Part shown: positions 35,140-43,334 of the stretch, in pieces | Layout: every line of letters starts with the position of its first letter | How positions within the stretch are numbered: position 1 is the stretch's first letter | Origin: JAMHWF01 sp035911095 | GTDB taxonomy: Bacteria > Pseudomonadota > Gammaproteobacteria > Burkholderiales > Burkholderiaceae_C | NCBI GenBank assembly: GCA_035911095.1 | Contig: JAMHWF010000123.1 | Coordinates: 33,969 to 97,968, forward strand | Length of the DNA: 64,000 bases | Direction of reading: 5' to 3' | Notes under the pieces: model-generated | The model's input: the letters and a program-made list of their open reading frames with translations, nothing else | What the model was told of the DNA's origin: nothing | Databases searched by the model: none | Made by a program: the position numbers and the translations under genes

Positions 35140-37698
35140 ATGATGGATGCACACCCCCGCGCCGCGCGTGCTAGCAGCCCGAGGCCGACCTGGCGCGTAC
35201 GAGCGGATCGCCTGGCCGCGCTGGCGATCGCGATGGGCCTGGGTGCGGGTGCCACGCTCGCCTGGTCTCCCGTCCGTGCACAGGCCGCCGCCGCTGCACA
35301 GGCGGCCCATGCCTTCGACCTGCCCGCAGGTCCGCTGGCCGAATCGCTCGCCCGGCTTGCCGCAGCGTCCGGCGCGCGCATCGACGTGGCGCCGGCACTC
35401 GCTGCCACGCAGCAGGGGGCGCGCGTGCAGGGGACGATGACGACGGCCGAGGCGCTGCGGGCGGTGTTCGCCGGCAGCGGTCTGGTCGCGATTGACGGCG
35501 GAGACGGGTCCTACCGGATCGCGTCCGCCTCCTCCGACGGACTGTCCGGGTCGGCGGTGCTGGCGCCGGTGAAGGTGACCGGCGCGCAGGACCGCTCGGG
35601 CACCACCGAGGGCAGCGAGAGCTACGCCGCCGACCGCGTGTCGTTCGGCAAGGGGCAGGCCCTGATCGACGTGCCGCAGAGCGTCAGCGTCATGACCCGG
35701 CAGCGTCTGGACGACCAGAACCTGGTCACGCTCGAACAGGTGATGGAGCAGACGACCGGCGTCACCCTCGAGCGCTACGACACGGTCAGCGCGGGCTTCC
35801 TCTCGCGCGGGCTGACGATCACCAACCTCATGGTCGACGGCAGCACCTCGGTGGGCAAGGGCCTCAACGCCGACCGCCTCGACATGGCCCTCTACGACCG
35901 CGTCGAGCTGCTGCGCGGCGCCGATGCGCTCTTCGGCAATGCCGGCGAGGCGGGCGGGGCGATCAACCTCGTGCGCAAGCGGCCGACCAGCGAGCTGCAG
36001 ATTCGCGGCTCGCTCTCGGCGGGCAGCTGGCACACCTATCGCGGCGAGGTCGATGTGGCCGGCCCGCTGAACGCGAGCGGCAGCCTGCGCGGACGGCTCG
36101 TCGGCGTGTACGAGGACAAGGACTACTTCTACGACGTCTCGCATGCCGACAAGCACCTGGTCTACGGCGTCGTCGACCTCGCCCTGGCCGCGCGGACGAG
36201 CCTGACGCTCGGCGGCCACTACAGCCGCGAGGACGCGACCTACATGCGCTACGGCCTGCCGCGCTACTCGAACGGCGACGACATCGGCCTGCCGCGCAGC
36301 TTCTTCCTCGGCACGAAGGACGACCGCTACCTGAGCAAGAACAACGCGCTCTTCGCGCGGCTCGACCATGCCTGGGGCCGGGACTGGTCGCTGGCGGTGG
36401 AGGCCAGCCGGCTCGCGTCGGACAACGCGCGGCAGGACTTCCTGTGGGCCGGCGCGATCGACCCGGTGACGCGCTCGGGCCTGATCAGCGACTGGGGTGG
36501 GGCGCTCTACCAGTACGAGGAGACGCAGAAGGGCTTCGACGTCGTGGTCAAGGGCGGCTTCGACCTGCTGGGCCGGCGCCAGCAGATGATCGTCGGTGCC
36601 AACTACAGCGAGGGCGTCGGGCCGGGGACCGGCAACCGGAGGGACACCTTCATCCTGATCGACGACATCTTCCAGTTCGACCCGGAGGCCTACATCACGG
36701 CCGAGCCCTATCGCAAGTTCTTCAGCTACCGCGAGGAGGTCAAGCAGCGCGGCGTCTACGCCTCGCTCGCGCTGCACCTGACCGAGCCGCTGCGGCTGTA
36801 CCTCGGCGGCCGGCTGAGTCGCTACGACTACGACTACGGGCTGAGCTTCTACGACCGCGCCACGGGCCTGCCGACCGACAGCTTCCCGACCGCCTACCAG
36901 GACCACCGCGTGTTCACCCCGTACGTGGGCCTGGTGCATGCCCTCGGCCCCGACTGGTCGGCCTACGCCAGCTACGCCCAGACCTATGTGTCGCAGGCCT
37001 CGCTGCTGAAGGGGCCGCCGCCGGGCACGCCGCTCGACGCGATCGACGGGCGCGCGCTCGAGCTCGGCGTGAAGGGGCAGCTGCTGGACAAGCGGCTGAC
37101 CGCGTCCTTCGCGGTCTACCGCATCGACCGCACCGGCAGCGGCGTCGACGACCCGGCCTATCCGCCGAGCTCGGGCAGCTTCGGCAGCAGCTGCTGCTAC
37201 CTCGCTTCGGGCAAGGTCACGAGCCGCGGCTTCGACGTCGAGGTCAACGGCAACGTCACGCCGCGCTGGCAGGTGAGCGGGGGCTACACCTACAACGACA
37301 CCGACGACAAGCAGACCGGGGCCCGCTACAGCAGCATCACGCCGCGCCACCTGCTCAAGCTGTGGTCGAACTACCGCCTGCCGGCGGCGCTCGACCGGGT
37401 CCGCGTCGGGGGTGGGGTGACGGCGCAGAGCGGCATCTACCAGGCCGACAGCGTGACCACGTACAACCCGCAGACCGGCCAGTACGACGGGCCCAGCGTG
37501 CCCTATCGCATCGTCGAGCCCAAGCGGGCCGTGTTCGACCTCTTCGCGGACTACCGGATCGACGACCACTGGCAGGCAGCCGTCCGGGTCGCGAACCTGT
37601 TCGACAAGCGCTACTACCAGACACTCGGGACGTCCGCCTACGGCAACTGGTACGGCGAGCCCCGGAGCTTCACGCTGACGCTGCGCGCGACCTACTGA
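35140..37698 (+). CDS. TonB-dependent receptor with N-terminal STN domain (lanthanophore/siderophore type)
   Basis: An 852-residue outer-membrane receptor. Signal peptide about 22-48 (ending PVRAQA); then an STN signalling domain at about 55-125 (AFDLPAGPLAESLARLAAAS); a plug with DVPQSVSVMTRQRLDDQN and VELLRGADALFGNAGEAGGA; and a barrel ending SFTLTLRATY. STN domains normally talk to a FecR-type anti-sigma factor, but no FecI/FecR genes lie nearby. It sits between two lanthanide-type dehydrogenases, divergent from one and convergent with the other, with no Fur box. Import of a chelated lanthanide is plausible by position only. Start ATG 35140 or 35143. Confidence 0.9.
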   Translation: MMDAHPRAARASSPRPTWRVRADRLAALAIAMGLGAGATLAWSPVRAQAAAAAQAAHAFDLPAGPLAESLARLAAASGARIDVAPALAATQQGARVQGTMTTAEALRAVFAGSGLVAIDGGDGSYRIASASSDGLSGSAVLAPVKVTGAQDRSGTTEGSESYAADRVSFGKGQALIDVPQSVSVMTRQRLDDQNLVTLEQVMEQTTGVTLERYDTVSAGFLSRGLTITNLMVDGSTSVGKGLNADRLDMALYDRVELLRGADALFGNAGEAGGAINLVRKRPTSELQIRGSLSAGSWHTYRGEVDVAGPLNASGSLRGRLVGVYEDKDYFYDVSHADKHLVYGVVDLALAARTSLTLGGHYSREDATYMRYGLPRYSNGDDIGLPRSFFLGTKDDRYLSKNNALFARLDHAWGRDWSLAVEASRLASDNARQDFLWAGAIDPVTRSGLISDWGGALYQYEETQKGFDVVVKGGFDLLGRRQQMIVGANYSEGVGPGTGNRRDTFILIDDIFQFDPEAYITAEPYRKFFSYREEVKQRGVYASLALHLTEPLRLYLGGRLSRYDYDYGLSFYDRATGLPTDSFPTAYQDHRVFTPYVGLVHALGPDWSAYASYAQTYVSQASLLKGPPPGTPLDAIDGRALELGVKGQLLDKRLTASFAVYRIDRTGSGVDDPAYPPSSGSFGSSCCYLASGKVTSRGFDVEVNGNVTPRWQVSGGYTYNDTDDKQTGARYSSITPRHLLKLWSNYRLPAALDRVRVGGGVTAQSGIYQADSVTTYNPQTGQYDGPSVPYRIVEPKRAVFDLFADYRIDDHWQAAVRVANLFDKRYYQTLGTSAYGNWYGEPRSFTLTLRATY

Positions 37699-37752
37699 GC
37701 CGGCGCCGGCGGCCCGGGGCCGGGCGGCCCGCCGCCGACCGGGCAGAACGAA

Positions 37753-37770
37753 GCGGCCCCGCGGGGCCGC
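37753..37770. terminator. GC-rich perfect palindrome between convergent receptor and dehydrogenase genes
   Basis: GCGGCCCC-GC-GGGGCCGC is followed by a second GC-rich inverted repeat to about 37800. There is no T-run, so it is a probable bidirectional terminator only by position. Confidence 0.4.
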
Positions 37771-37836
37771 CACTGGGGGCGCCGCCGCGGGGCCGCGGGG
37801 TCCGGGCGCATGACGCGCCCGGAGATCAGGCCGTGC

Positions 37837-39633
37837 TCAGTTCTTCTGCGCGACCTTCTGCGCCGTCGGGGCCTCGGCCGTCTTGCCGCTCACGTTGCCG
37901 AGCTTGAAGACCCAGACCATGCCGCCCTGCTCGAGGAGGTTGATCTTCTTGGCCACTTCGCCACCCCAGAGCGGCACGGCGCCACCCCAGCCGGAGACGA
38001 CCGAGACGTACTGCACGCCGTCCTGCAGCCAGGTGACCGGCGGTGCGACGATGCCCGAGCCGGTCTGGAACTGCCAGACGACCTTGCCGGTCTTGGCGTC
38101 GGCGGCCTTCAGGTAGCCCTCCGGCGTGCCCCAGAAGACGAGGTTGCCGGCGGTGGTCAGCACGCCACCCCAGAGCGGCGCCTCGTTCTTCACTTCCCAG
38201 ACGATCTTGCCGGTCGTCGGGTTGACCGCGCGCAGCACGCCGATGTGGTCGTCGGCGATCGTCTTGATCGTGAAGCTGGCGCCGAGGTAGGCCGCGCCCT
38301 TCTTGTAGGTGATCGGCTCGTTCCAGATCTCCATGCCCCATTCGTTGGCCGGCACGTAGAACAGGCGCGTGTCGGGCGAGTAGGCCATCGGCATCTGGTT
38401 CTTGCCGCCCAGGAACGAGGGCGACGCGAACACCGCGGCGCCCTTCTTGCCGTCGGGGCTGGCGGTGGGGTCACCGGGCCGGCCGTCAGGCGTGAAGTTG
38501 GGGCGCCCGGTCTTCAGGTCGATGCCGGTGGCCCAGCTGATCTTGTTGACGAAGGGGAAGGCGTTCTCGAGCTTGCCGGTCGTCGCGTCCATCACGTAGA
38601 AGAAGCCGTTGCGGTCGGCCTTCCCGCCCAGGCGCTTGCCGTTCGGCGCGTCGTAGGTGATGAACTCGTTGACGCCGTCGAAGTCCCAGCCGTCGTTCGG
38701 CGTGGTCTGGTAGTGCCACTTGATCTCGCCGGTCTTGGGGTCGAGCGCGACGGTCGAGCACGAGTAGAGGTTGTCGCCGGGGCGGATGTGGCTGTTCCAG
38801 GGCGAGGGGTTGCCGGTGCCGAAGTAGGCGAGGCCGGTCTTCGGATCGTAGGTGCCGCCGAGCCAGGTCGCCGCGCCGCCGGTCTGCCAGAGGTCGCCGG
38901 GCCAGGTCTTGCCCGCGCCGCCGCCGGTGACGCCGGCTTCCTTCTTGTTGCCGTCCTTGTCGAAGGTGTAGCCCATGTGGCCTTCGACCATCGGGCGGAT
39001 CCAGACCAGCTCGCCGGTCTTCGGGTTGCGCGCCTCGACACGGCCGACGACGCCGAACTCGCCGCCCGACACGCCGGTGAGCAGCAGGCCCTGGGCGATC
39101 AGCGGCGCCGCGCTGTAGCTGTAGCCGGCGGCGTAGTCGTCGATCTTGGTCCGCCAGGCGATGTCGCCGGTCTTCTGATTGAGCGCGACGAGCTGCGCGT
39201 CGAGCGTGCCGAAGATGACGAGATCGTCGAACAGGGCCGCGCCGCGGTTGATCACGTCGCAGCAGGGCATGATGCCTTCGGGCAGGCGGTGCTCGTACTT
39301 CCAGAGCTTCTTGCCGGTCTTGACGTCGAGCGCGTAGATGCGCGAGTACGAGGCGGTGACGAACATGATGCCGTCGTGGATCACCGGCTGCGCCTGCTGG
39401 CCGCGCTGCTTCTCGCCACCGAACGAGAAGGCCCAGGCCGGCGTCAGGCGGTCGATCGTTGCCGGGGTCAGTTGCTTGAGCGGCGAGTAGCGCTGTCCTT
39501 GCGTGCCCAGGCCCGAGGACAGTATGTCGTTCGGCGTGCTGGCGTCGTCGACGATCATCTGGTCGGTGACGACGGCCTGCGCCATCGAAGCCACGCCGAG
39601 GCCGATCAGCAGGCTCAGCAACTTCACTTTCAT
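37837..39633 (-). CDS. PQQ-dependent alcohol dehydrogenase, lanthanide-type, second copy
   Basis: A 598-residue periplasmic quinoprotein. AGGAG lies six bases before ATG 39633 (ATG 39636 is also possible); signal peptide ends in ASMAQA. It is closely related in layout to 32905-34761: AFSFGGEKQRGQQAQP, IMPCCDVINRGAAL, GKADRNGFFYV, APLWGGVLTTAG, QFQTGSGIVAPPVTWLQDG. The metal motif DGWDFDGVNE again carries the additional Asp (codon 38677-38679) of lanthanide enzymes. A GGGAA-N3-TTCCC box lies 56 bp upstream. Two such enzymes suggest duplication with divergence in substrate or metal range. Confidence 0.92.
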   Translation of the reverse strand: MKVKLLSLLIGLGVASMAQAVVTDQMIVDDASTPNDILSSGLGTQGQRYSPLKQLTPATIDRLTPAWAFSFGGEKQRGQQAQPVIHDGIMFVTASYSRIYALDVKTGKKLWKYEHRLPEGIMPCCDVINRGAALFDDLVIFGTLDAQLVALNQKTGDIAWRTKIDDYAAGYSYSAAPLIAQGLLLTGVSGGEFGVVGRVEARNPKTGELVWIRPMVEGHMGYTFDKDGNKKEAGVTGGGAGKTWPGDLWQTGGAATWLGGTYDPKTGLAYFGTGNPSPWNSHIRPGDNLYSCSTVALDPKTGEIKWHYQTTPNDGWDFDGVNEFITYDAPNGKRLGGKADRNGFFYVMDATTGKLENAFPFVNKISWATGIDLKTGRPNFTPDGRPGDPTASPDGKKGAAVFASPSFLGGKNQMPMAYSPDTRLFYVPANEWGMEIWNEPITYKKGAAYLGASFTIKTIADDHIGVLRAVNPTTGKIVWEVKNEAPLWGGVLTTAGNLVFWGTPEGYLKAADAKTGKVVWQFQTGSGIVAPPVTWLQDGVQYVSVVSGWGGAVPLWGGEVAKKINLLEQGGMVWVFKLGNVSGKTAEAPTAQKVAQKN

Positions 39634-39688
39634 CATGGTCTCCTCGATCTCCAGGGACGGGGGCGGTGCGCGCCGGATGGCAACACTC

Positions 39689-39701
39689 GGGAATCCTTCC
39701 C
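39689..39701. promoter_or_regulatory. GGGAA-N3-TTCCC box upstream of the second lanthanide-type dehydrogenase
   Basis: GGGAA-TCC-TTCCC, perfect arms, 56 bp upstream of the start at 39633. The gap between this gene and the regulator at 39848 holds nothing else recognisable. Confidence 0.65.
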
Positions 39702-39847
39702 GGCAACAACCATGCCATTCGACCGGCACCGCGCCGCGTGGGTATCGAGGCCTTCGGAGGGCCTGCGGGCCTAGGGGAAACGCCGGAGGGCTGTTGCAGC
39801 GTCGAACACTCGCGCTGCTCCGTGCGGGGGGGTGTTCCAGCCGCTGT

Positions 39848-40498
39848 TCAGGCGAGCGCCGGCTCGCCCAGGTCGACCAGGCCGTGGCGCGCGGCCAGCT
39901 GCAGCAATTGCAGTTCGCTCGAGACGCCCAGCTTGGCGCGCACGATCGACAGGTGGTTGAAGACCGTCTTCGGGCTCAGGTTGAGCCGCTCGGCGACGCG
40001 GCCGACCGGGTCGCCACCGACCGACAGGCGCAGCACCTCGAACTCCCGGGGCGTCAGGCAGGCCAGCGCGGTCGCGCCGTCCAGGCTGTCGTCGGCCAGC
40101 GCACGCGCCACGTCAGGCGAGAGCACGCGCTGGCCGGCGGCGATCTGCCGCAGCGCAGCAATCATCTCGGTCGGGGCGCTCGCCTTGCTCAGGTAGCCCT
40201 GGGCGCCGGCGCGCAGCGCCTGCACGACGTGGGTCGCCGTGTCGTGCATCGAGAAGACCAGCACGCGCAGCGAGGGCTGGCGGGCCTTCATGCGGCGGAT
40301 CGCCTCCAGGCCGCTGGCGTCGCGGCCCAGATGCAGGTCGACCACCGCGACGTCGATGTCGTGCGTCGCCAGCGCGGCATAGGCCGTCCGCACGTCACCG
40401 GCTTCGGCCCGCACGTCGAGATCGGGCTCGCCGTCGAGCAGGCGGCGGTAGCCCTGGCGCACGACCGCGTGGTCGTCGAGCAGCAGCAATCGGATCAC
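39848..40498 (-). CDS. NarL/FixJ-family response regulator (RR2)
   Basis: A 216-residue regulator starting at GTG 40498 with a perfect GGAGG seven bases upstream. Receiver domain: LLDDHAVVRQGYRRLL, predicted phospho-acceptor Asp54 in VVDLHLG. LuxR-type helix-turn-helix at about 150-205: LTPREFEVLRLSVGG, then LNLSPKTVFNHLSIVRAKLGV. It is similar in type to RR1. It is divergent from an ExaA/PedE-like dehydrogenase, the same arrangement as AgmR/ErbR-type regulators near exaA, with a GGGAA-N3-TTCCC box between the two genes. Confidence 0.9.
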   Translation of the reverse strand: MIRLLLLDDHAVVRQGYRRLLDGEPDLDVRAEAGDVRTAYAALATHDIDVAVVDLHLGRDASGLEAIRRMKARQPSLRVLVFSMHDTATHVVQALRAGAQGYLSKASAPTEMIAALRQIAAGQRVLSPDVARALADDSLDGATALACLTPREFEVLRLSVGGDPVGRVAERLNLSPKTVFNHLSIVRAKLGVSSELQLLQLAARHGLVDLGEPALA

Positions 40499-40529
40499 GG
40501 GTCGCCTCCTGTTGCAGGGCCCTCCACGC

Positions 40530-40545
40530 TGCAAGTCGCACGCCC
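40530..40545 (-). promoter_or_regulatory. Weak -24/-12-like element upstream of RR2
   Basis: On the minus strand GGGCGTGCGACTTGCA keeps GG and GC at the sigma-54 spacing, but several flanking bases differ from the consensus. It is listed as a possibility only. Confidence 0.25.
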
Positions 40546-40564
40546 GCGAGGCCGTTTCGGGGCC

Positions 40565-40577
40565 GGGAAGCGTTCCC
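40565..40577. promoter_or_regulatory. GGGAA-N3-TTCCC box between RR2 and the Ca-type dehydrogenase
   Basis: GGGAA-GCG-TTCCC, perfect arms, 67 bp from the RR2 start and 147 bp from the dehydrogenase start. CCTAGAGT near 40621 is a possible -10 region for the dehydrogenase, similar to CCTAGAAT upstream of the left-end dehydrogenase. Confidence 0.65.
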
Positions 40578-40723
40578 GTCATGAACGGGCGTGACTCCCA
40601 CGACGCGCCGCAGCCCGCTGCCTAGAGTCCCGCCGGCGTTCCGAGCCCTGCCCGACGTAGTGCGGCGTGCTCGCCGCAGACCCCGGGCACGCCGCGCCCT
40701 ACCGAGACTTCAGGAGACCTGAG

Positions 40724-42592
40724 ATGACCCATCGATTCGCGCCGATCGCCGCTGCCATCGCCGCTGGCCTGCTGGCCGTCCCCGCCGCGCAGGCCGTCAC
40801 CGAGCGGGCCGTCAAGCCCGTGACCTGGGACGACATCGCCAACGACCACAAGACCACGCAGGACGTGCTCAGCTACGGCCTGGGCCTCGAGACCCAGCGT
40901 CACAGCCCGCTCAAGCAGCTCGACACCAAGACCGTCAAGAACCTGGTGCCGGCCTGGACCTTCTCGTTCGGCGGCGAGAAGCAGCGCGGCCAGGAGGCGC
41001 AGGCCCTGGTGCACGACGGCGTCGCCTACGTGACGGCCTCGTACTCGCGGATCTACGCGCTCGACGTCAAGACCGGCAAGCAGCTCTGGGCCTACGAGCA
41101 CCGGCTGCCCGAGAACATCATGCCCTGCTGCGACGTGGTCAACCGCGGCGCCGCGATCTACGGCGACAAGGTCTACTTCGGCACCCTCGACGCCCGCATC
41201 GTGGCACTCGACCGGAAGACCGGCTCGGTCGTGTGGAACGAGAAGTTCGGCGACCACAAGGTCGGCTACACGATGACCGGCGCGCCGACGATCGTGAAGG
41301 AGAAGGGCGGCCGCGTGCTGCTGATCCACGGCTCCTCGGGCGATGAGTTCGGCGTGCTGGGCTACCTCTACGCCCGTGACCCCGAAACCGGCGAGGAGGT
41401 CTGGGCCCGCCCGCTGGTCGAAGGCCATACCGGCCGCCTGAACGGCAAGGACAGCACCCCCACCGGCGACGCGAAGGCGCCGACCTGGCCGCGCGACAAG
41501 GACGGCAAGCCGGTCGAGGCCTGGCATCAGGGCGGTGGCGCGCCGTGGCAGAGCGCCGCCTTCGACCCCGCGACCAACACCATCGTGATCGGCGCCGGCA
41601 ACCCCGCGCCCTGGAACACCTGGAAGCGCACCGCCGAAGGCGGCAACCCGCGCGACTGGGACAGCCTCTTCACCTCGGGCCAGGCGTATGTCGATGCCTC
41701 GACCGGCGAACTCAAGGGCTTCTACCAGCACACGCCGAACGACGCCTGGGACTTCTCGGGCAACAACTCGGTCGTGCTGTTCGACTACCAGGACCCGAAG
41801 AGCGGCAAGACGATCAAGGCCAGCGCGCACGCCGACCGCAACGGCTTCTTCTACGTCACCGACCGCGAGAAGCTCGCGGCCGCCGGCGGCCACCCGAACA
41901 AGCCGACCTCGCTGATCGGTGCCTGGCCCTTCGTCGAGGGCATCACCTGGGCCACCGGCATCGACGTCAAGACCGGCCGGCCGAAGGAGGTCGATGGCCA
42001 GCGTCCGCCGCTGCCGGCCGCCGGTGCCGACAAGGGCCAGGCGATCTTCGTCTCGCCGCCGTTCCTCGGCGGCACGAACTGGATGCCGATGTCCTACTCG
42101 CCGGACACCGGGCTGTTCTACATCCCGGCCAACCACTGGGCGATGGACTACTGGACCGAGCATGTCACCTACAAGCCGGGCGCGGCGTACCTGGGCCAGG
42201 GCTTCCGCATCAAGCGGCTGTTCGACGACCACGTCGGCATCCTGCGCGCGATCGATCCGAAGACCGGCAAGATCGTCTGGCAGCACAAGGAGACCTTCCC
42301 CTTCTGGGCCGGCACGCTGACGACCGCCGGCGGCCTGCTGTTCACCGGCACCTCCGACGGCTACGTCAAGGCCTTCGACGCCAAGACGGGCGCCGAGCTG
42401 TGGAAGTTCCAGACCGGCTCGGGCGTCGTCTCGGTGCCGATCACCTGGGAACAGGACGGCGAGCAGTACGTCGGCCTGTCCTCCGGCTACGGTGGCGCGG
42501 TGCCGCTGTGGGGCGGCGACATGGCGGACCTGACCAAGCAGGTGACCCAGGGCGGCAGCTTCTGGGTCTTCAAGCTGCCGCGCGCGAACTGA
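40724..42592 (+). CDS. PQQ-dependent alcohol dehydrogenase, Ca-type (ExaA/PedE-like)
   Basis: A 622-residue periplasmic quinoprotein. Start ATG 40724 with AGGAG seven bases upstream; signal peptide ends VPAAQA. Marks: WTFSFGGEKQRGQ, IMPCCDVVNRGAA, GAGNPAPWNTWKR, SAHADRNGFFYVTDR, PFWAGTLTTAGG, KFQTGSGVVSVPITW. The metal motif is DAWDFSGNNS, with Ser at the diagnostic position (codon 41756-41758) rather than Asp, so a Ca enzyme of the quinoprotein ethanol dehydrogenase type is predicted. Followed by a pentapeptide protein and cytochrome c on the same strand, an order reminiscent of the Pseudomonas ped region. Confidence 0.93.
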   Translation: MTHRFAPIAAAIAAGLLAVPAAQAVTERAVKPVTWDDIANDHKTTQDVLSYGLGLETQRHSPLKQLDTKTVKNLVPAWTFSFGGEKQRGQEAQALVHDGVAYVTASYSRIYALDVKTGKQLWAYEHRLPENIMPCCDVVNRGAAIYGDKVYFGTLDARIVALDRKTGSVVWNEKFGDHKVGYTMTGAPTIVKEKGGRVLLIHGSSGDEFGVLGYLYARDPETGEEVWARPLVEGHTGRLNGKDSTPTGDAKAPTWPRDKDGKPVEAWHQGGGAPWQSAAFDPATNTIVIGAGNPAPWNTWKRTAEGGNPRDWDSLFTSGQAYVDASTGELKGFYQHTPNDAWDFSGNNSVVLFDYQDPKSGKTIKASAHADRNGFFYVTDREKLAAAGGHPNKPTSLIGAWPFVEGITWATGIDVKTGRPKEVDGQRPPLPAAGADKGQAIFVSPPFLGGTNWMPMSYSPDTGLFYIPANHWAMDYWTEHVTYKPGAAYLGQGFRIKRLFDDHVGILRAIDPKTGKIVWQHKETFPFWAGTLTTAGGLLFTGTSDGYVKAFDAKTGAELWKFQTGSGVVSVPITWEQDGEQYVGLSSGYGGAVPLWGGDMADLTKQVTQGGSFWVFKLPRAN

Positions 42593-42610
42593 GCGCGACG
42601 GCGCCCAGCA

Positions 42611-42632
42611 GCACGGCCGCGCGCGGCCGTGC
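42611..42632 (+). terminator. 22-bp perfect palindrome after the Ca-type dehydrogenase
   Basis: Two 11-base arms, the left one being GCACGGCCGCG, begin 18 bp after the dehydrogenase stop and before the pentapeptide gene. Lacking a T-run, it may act as an mRNA-stabilising hairpin or partial terminator that sets dehydrogenase levels above the downstream genes. Confidence 0.5.
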
Positions 42633-42728
42633 CGGGGCGCCGAACGCTGCATGGCCGGCAACGGCCCTGCTGCCTGCTGCTGTAGGCGCCGCGCCGCCCG
42701 CCCGGTGGCGCAGCGCACGGAGACTGCG

Positions 42729-43334
42729 ATGAAAGCTGCCGCCATCCCCTCGCGGCGACGGGCCGCCGCCCGCTGCGGCCTCGCCGGCCTGCTCGCCGCC
42801 GCCTGCCTGACGGCCGGCGCCGTGGAGCCGGGCGAGGTGCGTGTCATCAACGGCTGCCACCTCTGGCCTTACGCCCAATGCCCCGGCGCCGACCTGCGCC
42901 ATGCCGACCTGGTCGGGCTCGACCTGCGCGGCGTCAATTTCCAGGGCGCGCAGATGGCGCGCGCCGACATGCGTTCGGCCAACGTGGCCGGGGCCCGCTT
43001 CGACGGCGCCGACATGACCGGCCTCAAGGCCTATGCGCTGAACGCGCCCGGCGCGTCGTTCCGCGGCGCCAGGCTCATCGGCGCGAATCTCGAGCACGGG
43101 CGCTTCTTCCGTGCCGACATGAGCGGCGCCGACCTGACCGCCGCCAACCTCGAGCAGGCCAAGCTGAACAACGTCTGGCTCGTCGGCGCGACGCTGGCCA
43201 ACGCCGACCTGCAGGAGGCCAAGTTCAACGGCGCCAACCTGCGCGACGCCAACCTCGTGGGGAGCGTCCTGCGCTACACGATCTTTCCGGACGCGTTCAA
43301 GGATGGCTGCCGCGGCTGTCCGGGGGGGCAGTGA
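42729..43334 (+). CDS. Exported pentapeptide-repeat protein
   Basis: A 201-residue protein with a signal peptide (GLAGLLAAACLTAGAVEPG) and about 20 pentapeptide repeats of the A(D/N)Lxx type from residue 56 to 190 (GADLRHADLVGLDLRG, GADLTAANLEQAKLNN, GANLRDANLVGS), predicting a right-handed beta helix. Cys near the start of the mature part (NGCHLW, QCPG) and at the end (GCRGCPGG) may form disulphides. Start ATG 42729 with GGAG upstream. A pentapeptide protein also adjoins the quinoprotein dehydrogenase in the Pseudomonas putida ped cluster (from memory). The role is not known. Confidence 0.88.
   Translation: MKAAAIPSRRRAAARCGLAGLLAAACLTAGAVEPGEVRVINGCHLWPYAQCPGADLRHADLVGLDLRGVNFQGAQMARADMRSANVAGARFDGADMTGLKAYALNAPGASFRGARLIGANLEHGRFFRADMSGADLTAANLEQAKLNNVWLVGATLANADLQEAKFNGANLRDANLVGSVLRYTIFPDAFKDGCRGCPGGQ

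Noticed and set aside
34931..35143. A small proline-rich gene upstream of the STN-domain receptor
   Set aside because: It has no ribosome binding site, overlaps the receptor start and has the composition of a shadow frame.
35140..37698. A FecIR-type sigma/anti-sigma system for the STN-domain receptor
   Set aside because: No ECF sigma factor or FecR-like gene is encoded anywhere in the window.
32905..37773. A single open frame of over 1600 codons on the minus strand
   Set aside because: Only the part from 34761 down to 32905 matches a family (PQQ dehydrogenase). The upstream part is the reverse shadow of the TonB receptor and reads as low-complexity Arg/Ala/Val/Asp-rich sequence.
40530..40545. 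A firm sigma-54 promoter for RR2
   Set aside because: GG and GC are at the correct spacing, but the -24 block departs from TGGCAC at several positions, so it is kept only as a weak feature.
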